A stretch of 6,633 bases of DNA from a bacterium (GTDB lineage: Bacteria > Patescibacteriota > Minisyncoccia > Moranbacterales > UBA2206), in assembly GCA_021779205.1 (NCBI GenBank), contig JAJYBE010000049.1, forward strand, positions 1 to 6,633, read 5' to 3'. Below are positions 1 through 6,008 of this stretch, in pieces. Each line of letters opens with the position of its first letter. The stretch's first letter is position 1. Made by a program: the position numbers and the translations under genes. The notes beneath the pieces are model-generated. The model was not told where the DNA came from and did not search any database. It saw nothing but the letters and a program-made list of their open reading frames with translations.

Positions 1-7
1 AAATTTC

Positions 8-83
8 GTTTAACGTTTCGGCATCATCTGAAGTGCGAAGCATTTGAGTGTAGCGTAGCGAAACCAGATATGCCTTGTTATGT
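8..83 (+). other. attC-like recombination site 1 (76 bp)
   Basis: The outer boxes are GTTTAAC (8-14) and GTTATGT (77-83). Inner arms CGGCATCATCTG (19-30) and CAGATATGCC (65-74) pair with one unpaired base on the left arm, the sort of extrahelical base that gives attC sites polarity. The middle is short (31-64). The layout RYYYAAC, L-box, loop, L-box, GTTRRRY-like matches integron attC sites, although GTTATGT departs from the RRR consensus. Crossover would fall between 77 and 78. The length is normal for attC, unlike the two longer sites in this window. The same box and arm sequences recur at sites 2 and 3, which is the main support. Confidence 0.75.
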
Positions 84-177
84 GATGTAAAATTCTTTTT
101 CTTTTTTAAATTTGCTTTTATTCTAAATGATAAATAAGTTTTTTTGTTTTTGATTTTGTGCAGAGGGGTAAGGGGTG
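78..177 (+). repeat. Terminal inverted repeat, left arm of cassette 1
   Basis: It pairs with the right arm at about 2052-2147. The best blocks are a perfect 30-bp match (90-119 against 2106-2135) and a perfect 14-bp match (132-145 against 2079-2092). The arm ends in AGAGGGGTA (162-170), which faces the AGAGGGGTATAAGG element on the other strand at 2052-2069. It lies directly inside the attC-like box, so in a circularised cassette it would continue the attC stem. The outer blocks are specific to this cassette and absent from cassette 2. Confidence 0.8.
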
Positions 178-196
178 AATGCCCAAAATCAAAAAC
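146..196 (-). terminator. Hairpin just downstream of the Fic gene, possible terminator
   Basis: Stem arms at 146-160 and 182-196 pair over 15 positions with one mismatch (T159 opposite C183), around a 21-base loop. It starts 6 bases after the Fic stop codon, and an equivalent perfect stem lies after the last gene of cassette 2. No clean U-run follows on the minus strand, so an intrinsic terminator is uncertain; it may act as an RNA 3'-end stabiliser or a DNA element of the cassette end. Confidence 0.5.
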
Positions 197-204
197 TCCT
201 TATT
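162..204. repeat. 43-bp direct repeat, copy 1 (gene-end border)
   Basis: This is identical over 43 bases to 2409-2451. It runs from AGAGGGGTAAGGGGTG through the right arm of the 3' hairpin to CTCCTTATT, so it ends within the stop codon region of the last gene in each cassette. Two unrelated genes ending in the same 43-bp tail suggests a shared border at which coding cores were joined to cassette ends. Confidence 0.9.
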
Positions 205-1351
205 AACTCTTGTTGTTAAAAAGTTCGACGTAATCTTTATAGATATATGATTGTCCGTACTTCTTATCTTTATTTTTTGGCGACAAAATTCCCATTTCAA
301 TAAATCTATCGATGACTGTTTGCGCACCCGCACGCGTAAAGCCTGTCCAACTTTGAATAACATTAACATTTACAATCGGCTGTCCATAGAGTTTTGGCAA
401 AACGATTGTCGCACTTTCAGAGGCGCGTTTGCCGAGTTTTTGAATTTTCATCATATCCTTTTGTCTCAAAACAGTGATTTTACCAACAATATCAATGGCC
501 TCATTCGCTATTTCAATAACACCATCTAAGAAAAAATCAATCCAATCATAAACATTGCCATTGTGATAACCGAATAATTTTTCGTAATATAATTTTTGGT
601 GCTTTTTGAAAAAAGACGACAAGAACAATACTGGTTTTTCCAAATAGCCTTCTTTCCATAAATAAAAAGTAATCAACATTCTACCCGTTCTTCCGTTTCC
701 ATCTAAAAATGGATGGATTGTTTCAAATTGAGCGTGAATTAGGCCAGCTTTGATTATAGTTGGAACAGCATCATCTGCGTGTATGAATTTTTCCAAATCG
801 CTAAGTGCATTATGCATATCATGTACAGAGGGAGGAACAAATCTAGCATTGTCCGGCCTTGTGCTACCAATCCAATTTTGGCTTTTGCGAAATTCTCCAG
901 GATCAGAAAAATGAGTTGCACGAGCTTTGTGCATCAATTGCTTGTGTAATTCGCGGATAAATCTAAGAGCCATAGGAAAATTATCCGTTGTTACTCTCTT
1001 CATTCCATAATTAAGAGCTTTTATATAGTGCAAAATATCATCAACATCCTCGGGTATATTTGTATTTATTTTTACTTCTGCCTCGATTGCGTCAATCATT
1101 GTTGCCATTGTTCCCTCAATTTGACTTGAAGAAGCTGCATCTTTTCGCAAATACATCAGAAGAAAAAAATCAGAATCAGGCAATAGCTTTGTAATGCCAT
1201 CGAGCTTACCAAGCAATCTAGTAGCCTCATTGTTCTTTTTCAGGACTTTTGGCTCTAAAACAAAACCTTCCTTTGGCGGAAAAGGATTGGGAGTAAAGGC
1301 TTTAAAGCCCTCTTTTTGCTCTATATTTTGACCAATTTTAACGTTTTGCAT
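203..1351 (-). CDS. Fic-domain protein adenylyltransferase, self-inhibited class with C-terminal winged helix
   Basis: A 382-residue Fic protein, a family that usually transfers AMP from ATP to a hydroxyl on a target protein. The catalytic motif HPFLDGNGRTGR is intact at residues 213-224 (H213, D217, N219, R221, R224). The flap segment GEFRKSQNWIG with downstream RFVPP lies at about 152-174. An inhibitory-helix motif of the [S/T]xxxE[G/N] type sits N-terminal, S75-E79-G80 in SSQIEG, so activity is probably held off by E79. Residues about 305-382 look like a winged helix-turn-helix (QSWTGFTRAGAQTVIDRFIEMGIL), common in this Fic subgroup. Length is normal and the ATG start is supported by a promoter 34 bases upstream; there is no Shine-Dalgarno sequence. 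The target is unknown. Family assignment is very secure; a toxin, defence or regulatory role is inference. Confidence 0.95.
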   Translation of the reverse strand: MQNVKIGQNIEQKEGFKAFTPNPFPPKEGFVLEPKVLKKNNEATRLLGKLDGITKLLPDSDFFLLMYLRKDAASSSQIEGTMATMIDAIEAEVKINTNIPEDVDDILHYIKALNYGMKRVTTDNFPMALRFIRELHKQLMHKARATHFSDPGEFRKSQNWIGSTRPDNARFVPPSVHDMHNALSDLEKFIHADDAVPTIIKAGLIHAQFETIHPFLDGNGRTGRMLITFYLWKEGYLEKPVLFLSSFFKKHQKLYYEKLFGYHNGNVYDWIDFFLDGVIEIANEAIDIVGKITVLRQKDMMKIQKLGKRASESATIVLPKLYGQPIVNVNVIQSWTGFTRAGAQTVIDRFIEMGILSPKNKDKKYGQSYIYKDYVELFNNKS

Positions 1352-1374
1352 AGTTTGTTTACATCTTTATTACA

Positions 1375-1428
1375 ATGTATACAAAGTATATATGTTTGTA
1401 TGCATTTTGTCAACAGATGTATACAAAC
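1375..1428 (-). promoter_or_regulatory. Three operator-like 12-bp repeats over the Fic promoter
   Basis: ATGTATACAAAG (1375-1386) and ATGTATACAAAC (1417-1428) are direct repeats whose starts are 42 bases apart, about four helical turns. GTTTGTATGCAT (1394-1405) is an inverted copy of the second with one mismatch. The inverted pair brackets the -35 box and the third copy touches the -10 box, a layout expected for repression. The binding protein is unknown; the Fic protein's own winged helix or the upstream small protein are candidates by inference. Confidence 0.7.
1385..1413 (-). promoter_or_regulatory. Sigma70-type promoter for the Fic gene
   Basis: On the minus strand TTGACA (1413-1408) is followed after exactly 17 bases by TATACT (1390-1385). 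That is a perfect -35 and a one-mismatch -10 with optimal spacing. Transcription would begin near 1378, giving a leader of about 27 bases before the ATG at 1351. It shows that the Fic gene does not depend on an external cassette promoter. Confidence 0.85.
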
Positions 1429-1443
1429 TTTTCAATTTTGTTT

Positions 1444-1710
1444 TCAATGAATTTGTGAAAATAATGCAGTAATTGTTTCCTCTTTTAACACCTTGCCGTA
1501 TTTACCATATTCTTCATTAAATTTTACAAATAATTCTTTATAGTTTTCTTTAAATTCAGGGGATTTTATATCTGGCTCACTTTCTGTTGATTGAAATAAT
1601 GTTTTTTTCATTCTCGTGATACCTGGAAATTTTTCTTCTGCATTTTTTGGAAATAAGGTGCTTAAAAGATAAATATGATATGCAACATAGTGATTTATTA
1701 ATTTTTCCAA
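1444..1710 (-). CDS. Downstream half of a frame-split small protein, unrecognised
   Basis: From a TTG at 1710 this gives 88 residues with a helical, Lys/Glu-rich C-terminus (ENYKELFVKFNEEYGKYGKV). The frame is open further upstream to 1797, adding sequence such as IFIKGLEIVNSDSV that reads like real protein. TTG has no ribosome-binding site before it. The upstream reading frame (1997-1770) overlaps this extension in the -1 relation, with the slippery heptamer T TTA AAA in the overlap, so the natural product is more likely a joined protein of about 184 residues than a separate one. No family is recognised. It ends in TGA 93 bases before the Fic start; because the Fic gene has its own promoter, co-transcription is not required. 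Confidence 0.55.
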   Translation of the reverse strand: MEKLINHYVAYHIYLLSTLFPKNAEEKFPGITRMKKTLFQSTESEPDIKSPEFKENYKELFVKFNEEYGKYGKVLKEETITALFSQIH

Positions 1711-1769
1711 AACGGAATCAGAATTAACAATTTCAAGACCTTTAATAAAAATTTTATCTTCATCCTCCC

Positions 1770-1997
1770 TTAGTCGATTTTTAAAATCTTCATTATCTTA
1801 ATATCATTGTCAAAATTATAATCTTGTCTAGGAACAAGCCAGTTTAATGATCTCGCTAATAATAACAGACCGTATTCATCATTTTCGAGCTTATCTATTT
1901 TAAAATATTTATCAAAAACACCCATCGATATAGCATCATGAATCAGATCGTTTGCCTTTAGGGAATTCTTATATTTATTCTTTGTGAACCAGAACAT
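1770..1997 (-). CDS. Upstream half of a frame-split small protein, unrecognised
   Basis: A 75-residue frame from ATG at 1997, beginning MFWFTKNKYKNSL and containing YGLLLLARSLNWLVPRQDYNF, ending in TAA at 1772-1770. The last codons (ATT TTA AAA ATC GAC TAA) contain an in-frame T TTA AAA heptamer. A -1 slip there enters the frame that runs to 1444 and gives 73 + 111 residues. No signal peptide or membrane segment is evident and no family is recognised. There is no Shine-Dalgarno sequence; upstream lies a short hairpin (2027-2053) and then the AGAGGGGTATAAGGTGT element. It is the first gene of cassette 1 in the direction of transcription. It could be a broken gene, a recoded gene or the result of a sequencing error. 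Confidence 0.6.
   Translation of the reverse strand: MFWFTKNKYKNSLKANDLIHDAISMGVFDKYFKIDKLENDEYGLLLLARSLNWLVPRQDYNFDNDIKIMKILKID
1779..1785 (-). other. In-frame -1 slippery heptamer T TTA AAA
   Basis: Read on the minus strand from 1785 to 1779 in the frame of the upstream half-gene, this has the form X XXY YYZ. Re-pairing one base back gives TTT AAA and then AAT CGA CTA AGG, which is the downstream frame. The zero-frame stop is only three codons away. A purine-rich AGGGAGG lies 3' of it, not 5' where a stimulatory Shine-Dalgarno would act. The match may be chance in AT-rich DNA. Confidence 0.45.
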
Positions 1998-2026
1998 AGC
2001 TTTAAAATTTAAAAATTTATTAAATT

Positions 2027-2053
2027 GTTTTCTGTAGCGGAGCGAAAGAAAAC
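2027..2053 (-). other. Short hairpin in the 5' leader of cassette 1
   Basis: The arms GTTTTCT (2027-2033) and AGAAAAC (2047-2053) form a 7-bp stem between the conserved AGAGGGGTATAAGGTGT element and the first start codon (1997). A smaller hairpin occupies the same place in cassette 2 (5957-5975). Function is unknown; it might be a leader structure or part of the cassette end. Confidence 0.4.
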
Positions 2054-2069
2054 ACCTTATACCCCTCTA
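2052..2069 (-). repeat. 18-bp conserved element upstream of cassette 1 genes
   Basis: This is identical to 5991-6008. On the minus strand it reads TAGAGGGGTATAAGGTGT and sits 55 bases before the first start codon, against 61 in cassette 2. It is an inverted relative of AGAGGGGTAAGGGGTG at the gene-end border. TATAAG could serve as a -10 box, but no convincing -35 lies at the right distance, so a promoter role is only possible. Further similarity (AAATAAAT) continues towards the attC-like site. Confidence 0.7.
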
Positions 2070-2147
2070 AAAATAAATAAAAAAACTTATTTTTCCTTAT
2101 TCTAAAAAAGCAAATTTAAAAAAGAAAAAGAATTTATTTCACATAAC
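2052..2147 (-). repeat. Terminal inverted repeat, right arm of cassette 1
   Basis: This is the partner of the left arm at 78-177, with perfect 30-bp (2106-2135) and 14-bp (2079-2092) complementary blocks, and it ends in ACATAAC (2141-2147), the complement of GTTATGT at 77-83. The two arms are almost 2 kb apart in the linear array but would be adjacent across the junction of an excised circle. Confidence 0.8.
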
Positions 2148-2321
2148 GTTTAGGAATATCGGAAGTTGCGCCAGTGTTCATTGGCTAAAACTTTAAATAT
2201 CCGCTTATCTAATTTATATCACAAACATTGATTATAGTCAGCGCAATTTGGGATAAAAAAATTTGCACTCCTTGAATACATAATTGAGCAAATTTTTTGA
2301 ACCTGATATTCCTTGTTAGGC
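2141..2321 (+). other. attC-like recombination site 2 (181 bp)
   Basis: The outer boxes are ACATAAC (2141-2147) and GTTAGGC (2315-2321, fitting GTTRRRY). Inner arms GGAATATC (2153-2160) and GATATTCC (2305-2312) pair. The enlarged middle has two substructures: a stem TTGCGC/GCGCAA (2166-2171 with 2241-2246) enclosing a small GCCA/TGGC hairpin, and an 11-bp stem 2256-2266 with 2288-2298 around a 21-base loop. Site 3 has the same layout. Crossover would be between 2315 and 2316. It contains no gene. Confidence 0.75.
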
Positions 2322-2424
2322 GATGTAAATTTTTCATTTCCTGAAATTATCTCGGACTTTATTAATTGCTAAAATAAAATTTTGCTTTTTCTGTTTTTGA
2401 TTTTGGGAAGAGGGGTAAGGGGTG
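2316..2424 (+). repeat. Terminal inverted repeat, left arm of cassette 2
   Basis: It matches the reverse complement of 5991-6097. The perfect blocks are TAAATTTTTCATTT (2326-2339 with 6073-6086) and 20 bp at 2373-2392 with 6019-6038, separated by about 33 unmatched bases. It ends in AGAGGGGTAAGGGGTG. The outer blocks differ from those of cassette 1, although each block is kept within its own cassette. Confidence 0.78.
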
Positions 2425-2443
2425 AATGCCCAAAATCAAAAAC
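2393..2443 (-). terminator. Perfect 15-bp hairpin after the last gene of cassette 2, possible terminator
   Basis: GTTTTTGATTTTGGG (2393-2407) and its exact complement (2429-2443) enclose a 21-base loop. On the minus strand the stem begins 3 bases after the stop codon. What follows on that strand is A-rich and not a U-run, so canonical intrinsic termination is not clear. The same stem with one mismatch follows the Fic gene. Confidence 0.55.
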
Positions 2444-2451
2444 TCCTTATT
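2409..2451. repeat. 43-bp direct repeat, copy 2 (gene-end border)
   Basis: This is identical to 162-204 in cassette 1. It spans the AGAGGGGTA element, the hairpin loop, the right stem arm and the stop codon of the last gene (TAA at 2449-2447). Confidence 0.9.
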
Positions 2452-4123
2452 GTATTTCATCTATTTCTTTCGGACTTTTTGGATTATAATCCTGGACCCG
2501 CTCCCAGTCAATCGGAATAACGCTTTCTACTTCACTAGTGTCCTCATTAAATTCAATAATCGTGTCTTTAATTCTCCAGCGCTTGTCAATCTGAAGTGTC
2601 TTTCTGAAAAGATCAGCTATTTCTTTATTTTTTTCAGAGACTTGTTTCATGATCTCTTTTATCTGCTCATCGGAATATTTTCCGGAGGTTCTTAACTCCT
2701 TCTCAAATTTTCTCCCAGATCGGCCTTCCAGTTTTTTCATTAATAAATAGCTTCCGTCGGCTTCTTCTTTTCCAGAAAGAAATCCGACCGGTTCAGCAGT
2801 TTGTAAGCCGGCTTTCTTGGCGGCAATTAAAATCGCAAACTCTTTTCTGGCCTCTTTAGCTTTGCGTAATTCTATTTTTTTAGCGACAATCTCTGTTCCG
2901 TCAGCGAGTTTAAATAAGGTCACTTCCTCGTCAGGATACTTTCCTTCGCCATTACTTCCCTTTAGCAATTCTCCGTGCCCGGTAAAAAATGATTTTGGGT
3001 CATGGAGGAATTCTTGCGGTAAAATTTTAACGTATTCCTGGCGAATACGAATCCTATAGTGTTCTGAATCAAGATTGACATTGCCTGACGGTTCATGATG
3101 AAGCTGTTCTTGAAGCCAGTAATGGCGAGCGATCGCTTGCTTGATCATCATATAGTAAAACTGCCCTTCTGGATTTGTCGGCTCTGCGAGGTGGCGGATT
3201 TTTCCTGTTTTTTCATCTTTAATTAATCCGATTGCGGTATTTTCGGTTTTAGCATTATGTTCAATATATTCTACAATTTCTGAGCGAGCGTTTTCAGGAA
3301 TGCCCTTTACTCGTCTACTGGCAGATTGAGCGGAGAGTAAGCGGATTCTCTTTTCAATATCTTCCTCGTCAAAATCCATAACACGCATTATCTGTTCCAG
3401 TATGGTTCCAGTATAGCCGGTATCATAAAAAAGTGGATCTGCATTGGGGCTAATTCTTTCTTGTTCCAAAAATTGACGTTTTGTTTCGTAGTTCAAATTA
3501 TCGCGAAAATATCTAGGGTAAACAATGTATTTTGGATGAATTTCTATCACCTCACCTACTTCTTTTAATCGTTTTCTTTCTTTTAATCCCATTTTTCTTC
3601 GACGGGAAACGTCTTGAGATCTTCGGCCTAGCCAGGCGTAAATTCCATCGCGGCCAAGATAAACCTCTAATGGATAACGCCCGGTTTCTCGAAAATTATC
3701 AAACTCCTCATATAATTTGTCATAAAGAGGAATATCAACTTCATGAATTTTTATATATCGATTAAATCCTTCAGCTAAAATATGATCTAGATTATTTATT
3801 AAGCCACGAATTTCCGAAATTCTAGTAACATCTCCTTTGATGCCCTGAACTAAATATATCGCGACAAATGACCGTATATTTTCTAAAAGCGAAGTCATTT
3901 TTATCTGGCTTGACTCCGCATTAAGCAAAGATTCTTTATCTTCATCTTTGATATTCGGATTTGAACGAATTTGCTCAAAAAAATTCTGATAAGCACTTTT
4001 TATTTTTTCGTTTACCAACCCTAGCCATTCTTTTAATTTTGTCGTCGCAAAATCTTTATTTTCTTTTTCGAATGCTTGGATGGTATCGTCGTCCTCGTCA
4101 ATTTCTTGTTGCCATTCCGCCAA
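2447..4123 (-). CDS. Large charged protein with possible degenerate kinase-like C-terminus
   Basis: 558 residues from a TTG at 4123. The N-terminal 150 residues are highly charged and helical. A conserved-looking centre contains LFYDTGYTGTILEQIMRVM (about 231-249). From about 383 the order resembles a protein-kinase or aminoglycoside-phosphotransferase fold: a Gly-rich GSNGEG (389-394), VAKK (413-416), a helix with EARKEF (424-429), hinge-like YLLMKKLEG (459-467), KDTIIEF (519-525) and IPIDWE (536-541). The usual catalytic-loop HxD is not seen, so it may be inactive or the match may be false. The TTG has only a weak AAAGAA before it, and the frame is open 18 codons further upstream (to 4177) with plausible sequence (REYPLKIHNLSNKE). 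That points to a fusion with the upstream frame at the A9 run (4178-4170). No named family is recognised. Confidence 0.8.
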   Translation of the reverse strand: MAEWQQEIDEDDDTIQAFEKENKDFATTKLKEWLGLVNEKIKSAYQNFFEQIRSNPNIKDEDKESLLNAESSQIKMTSLLENIRSFVAIYLVQGIKGDVTRISEIRGLINNLDHILAEGFNRYIKIHEVDIPLYDKLYEEFDNFRETGRYPLEVYLGRDGIYAWLGRRSQDVSRRRKMGLKERKRLKEVGEVIEIHPKYIVYPRYFRDNLNYETKRQFLEQERISPNADPLFYDTGYTGTILEQIMRVMDFDEEDIEKRIRLLSAQSASRRVKGIPENARSEIVEYIEHNAKTENTAIGLIKDEKTGKIRHLAEPTNPEGQFYYMMIKQAIARHYWLQEQLHHEPSGNVNLDSEHYRIRIRQEYVKILPQEFLHDPKSFFTGHGELLKGSNGEGKYPDEEVTLFKLADGTEIVAKKIELRKAKEARKEFAILIAAKKAGLQTAEPVGFLSGKEEADGSYLLMKKLEGRSGRKFEKELRTSGKYSDEQIKEIMKQVSEKNKEIADLFRKTLQIDKRWRIKDTIIEFNEDTSEVESVIPIDWERVQDYNPKSPKEIDEIQ

Positions 4124-4139
4124 TTCTTTATTTGAAAGA

Positions 4140-5930
4140 TTATGTATTTTTAACGGATATTCTCTCTTGTTTTTTTTTCATTCCATTACCAGATGAAGTT
4201 ATCTGCAGATCCTCATTCCGTAATAATTTAGCAATTTTAGTTGTAAGTTCCAACTGATTGTTTCCAAAACGCCATGGATGATTTTTATAGGGATCAGACT
4301 CACTAAAACCACCTTCTCCATGACCATATACATATTCATCTCCGTCTTGTTGCCATTGTTTTTGATGTTCTGCAACCACTTCCTGAGCCTTTGCGAGAAT
4401 ATCATTAACCCATGATTCATTTACCCAAACATCCTGATTTTTAGTTACTGCCACAACAAATTTGCTGGCCACTGAATAATGCTTAATAGCTTTTTCAACC
4501 CCTTCTGCGGCCCATGGTTGCTGGCAATAATTTTTGAGGTTTTCAATAAAGTAATCTGCCAAATTTTCATCATCCACAAGTGCGGAAATAATCAAATTTT
4601 TTGCTTTGTCAACACTTTCTGGAAAATCCTCCATCCATTGATAATTTCCAAATTTTGGAATCCATTTTATATAATCTGTGGGAGAAATTAAAATCTCACC
4701 TTCCTTAGCGTGAGGACAAAATTCTTTTATGCCTAATGCATATTCTAACTCCCCATTAGATAACGCAGAGTTCATTATTGTTTCTATAGATTCAACTACT
4801 TTAGAGTCAGCTAAAATTTCTCTGTTAAAACTTGGGTGCGAAGAAAATATATTTTTTAAAATATCAACCTCTTGAAAAGAAGCTTTTTGTAGAAAAATAA
4901 TGATTCCTTGTTTAAATGCACTATCAAATTGATCATTTTGAAGAAAATCAGAATCATTTATATTAAATACTTTTTCTACCTCTATAAATTTCTTAAAATT
5001 TCCACTTACTATCAATGCCTTCAACGCGTCCAATGCATACATTTTCTCCTTTTCAGGGGGGACACTTAATTGTATTTTCAAATCTTGATAGAGACTATAT
5101 TCGGTCGAGTATGTCCTTTCAATAGATCCTTTATCTTTCCCCGTGATAATGTTACTTACCATAATCGGTGTTATTGAATTACGTAAATATTCCATATCTT
5201 GTTCTTGCAATCCAAGATATTTTTGTTCAACACTTGAAAAATTATCTACAGCTGCATAAAGCTTATTAGAATAATTTCTATAATTATACGAATTATACGG
5301 AGTTCTGTGCTTACTTTCTTCATCTGATAAGGACTTTAAAACGGAAATGCGGTTATTTAAAATATCCCTCTTTTTCGATTCATAATATTCACTAGCCCAA
5401 TCAAAATATTCAATAACCGGCTTAATAAGTCTGTCGTATGTTTTTCTATCACGTTCTATTGTGCTACTGGAAGAATAAGGTTCGAATAGGTAGTCAATGG
5501 AATCCAAAATTTTTTGTCGAAATAGCTCGTTTTCAAAAATAGGATTAGTGTTGTCTATTTTTGCTTCTTGCGCCAACACTGTGATTTCGGTTACAAATAA
5601 GTCTTGATTTTGATAAAAAGTATTTCGGATATTATATGTTGATAACGCTTCTATTCTTTTTTGCATGAATTGAAGTGCCTTTTGTTGCAAAGCAGGGGAT
5701 AGAAGAGCATTTAATGGAATTTCATTTTTTCTAGCCAAATCCGCAAGGCTGGATAAAGATCTATTAGAATAATCAATCGTATGATACTTATCAATTATTC
5801 TAATCGCTTCCTCTCTAATTTTATTAATCTCATCATAAGAATTATCGACGATTTCAGTCTTTTTATCTTTTGACAGCTGATCAAATTTATTCTGATCTTC
5901 AATATTTGAAAAATCGTATTTTTCGTACAT
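4140..5930 (-). CDS. Large alpha-helical repeat-like protein, unrecognised
   Basis: 596 residues from ATG at 5930; no signal peptide or membrane segment. It looks almost wholly helical. Residues about 303-410 show three similar units of about 41 residues: ALIVSGNFKKFIEVEKVFNI, then IIIFLQKASFQEVDILKNIF, then IMNSALSNGELEYALGIKEF. This suggests a helical-repeat solenoid used for protein binding. Trp-containing segments follow (DYIKWIPKFGNYQWMEDF, about 419-436). The end is GNGMKKKQERISVKNT, where MKKK is encoded by ATG and nine A. The next frame starts 16 bases beyond the stop and may be the same protein after a +1 (or -2) change at that run. No Shine-Dalgarno is seen; the AT-rich TATATA at about 5944-5949 could be a -10 box but has no clear -35. 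Family unknown. Confidence 0.8.
   Translation of the reverse strand: MYEKYDFSNIEDQNKFDQLSKDKKTEIVDNSYDEINKIREEAIRIIDKYHTIDYSNRSLSSLADLARKNEIPLNALLSPALQQKALQFMQKRIEALSTYNIRNTFYQNQDLFVTEITVLAQEAKIDNTNPIFENELFRQKILDSIDYLFEPYSSSSTIERDRKTYDRLIKPVIEYFDWASEYYESKKRDILNNRISVLKSLSDEESKHRTPYNSYNYRNYSNKLYAAVDNFSSVEQKYLGLQEQDMEYLRNSITPIMVSNIITGKDKGSIERTYSTEYSLYQDLKIQLSVPPEKEKMYALDALKALIVSGNFKKFIEVEKVFNINDSDFLQNDQFDSAFKQGIIIFLQKASFQEVDILKNIFSSHPSFNREILADSKVVESIETIMNSALSNGELEYALGIKEFCPHAKEGEILISPTDYIKWIPKFGNYQWMEDFPESVDKAKNLIISALVDDENLADYFIENLKNYCQQPWAAEGVEKAIKHYSVASKFVVAVTKNQDVWVNESWVNDILAKAQEVVAEHQKQWQQDGDEYVYGHGEGGFSESDPYKNHPWRFGNNQLELTTKIAKLLRNEDLQITSSGNGMKKKQERISVKNT
4170..4178 (-). other. A9 homopolymer at the junction of the two cassette 2 frames
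   Basis: On the minus strand ATG is followed by nine A and then CAAGAGAG. In the upstream frame this reads M-K-K-K-Q-E-R and stops 30 bases later. With one A fewer it reads M-K-K-N-K-R-E-Y-P-L-K-I-H and runs into the downstream protein. The downstream frame opens exactly here, after a TGA at 4180-4178. Runs of nine or more A are established sites of RNA-polymerase slippage, and equally a common place for assembly or sequencing indels. Confidence 0.6.
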
Positions 5931-5956
5931 AAATTTTGAATGATATATAAAAAATT

Positions 5957-5975
5957 AATCGTCTTTTTTGCGATT
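5957..5975 (-). other. Short hairpin in the 5' leader of cassette 2
   Basis: AATCG (5957-5961) and CGATT (5971-5975) form a 5-bp stem with a 9-base loop, followed on the minus strand by a T-rich AATTTTTT. It sits between the 18-bp conserved element and the start codon at 5930, the same position as the 2027-2053 hairpin in cassette 1. It could be a weak attenuator or have no role. Confidence 0.35.
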
Positions 5976-5990
5976 CCAGGAGCAAAAAAT

Positions 5991-6008
5991 ACACCTTATA
6001 CCCCTCTA
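5991..6008 (-). repeat. 18-bp conserved element upstream of cassette 2 genes
   Basis: This is identical to 2052-2069, with near-identity continuing to about 6018. Conservation before two unrelated genes indicates a common cassette-end module or a shared promoter element. Confidence 0.7.

Larger units (their letters stand above)
78..2315. mobile_element. Integron-like gene cassette 1 (Fic cassette)
   Basis: This is the segment between the inferred crossover points of sites 1 and 2. It holds a frame-split small gene and a Fic gene, both on the minus strand, and is bounded inside the attC-like boxes by inverted repeats (about 78-177 and 2052-2147). Its two ends are complementary through the boxes: it begins TTATGT and its right-hand box is ACATAAC, as expected if the circular cassette rebuilds a perfect GTTATGT/ACATAAC pair. 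At 2.2 kb with two genes it is larger than most known cassettes. Cassette status is inferred; no integrase is visible. Confidence 0.65.

Noticed and set aside
118..369. Minus-strand frame of 83 codons overlapping the Fic 3' end
   Set aside because: It lies in another frame across the Fic C-terminus and the cassette-end repeats; the protein is low-complexity and unsupported.
49..2050. Short repeat TGTAGCGnAGCGAAA at about 49-63 and 2033-2047
   Set aside because: Only two copies, one in a site loop and one in a leader hairpin; too short and local to call a separate element.
2426..4257. Several plus-strand frames of 70-98 codons within cassette 2
   Set aside because: They are antisense to the two long genes, and their sequences are Phe/Leu-rich reverse-complement shadows.
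4199..4420. Minus-strand frame of 73 codons inside the 596-residue gene
   Set aside because: It is an out-of-frame overlap wholly inside a better-supported gene.
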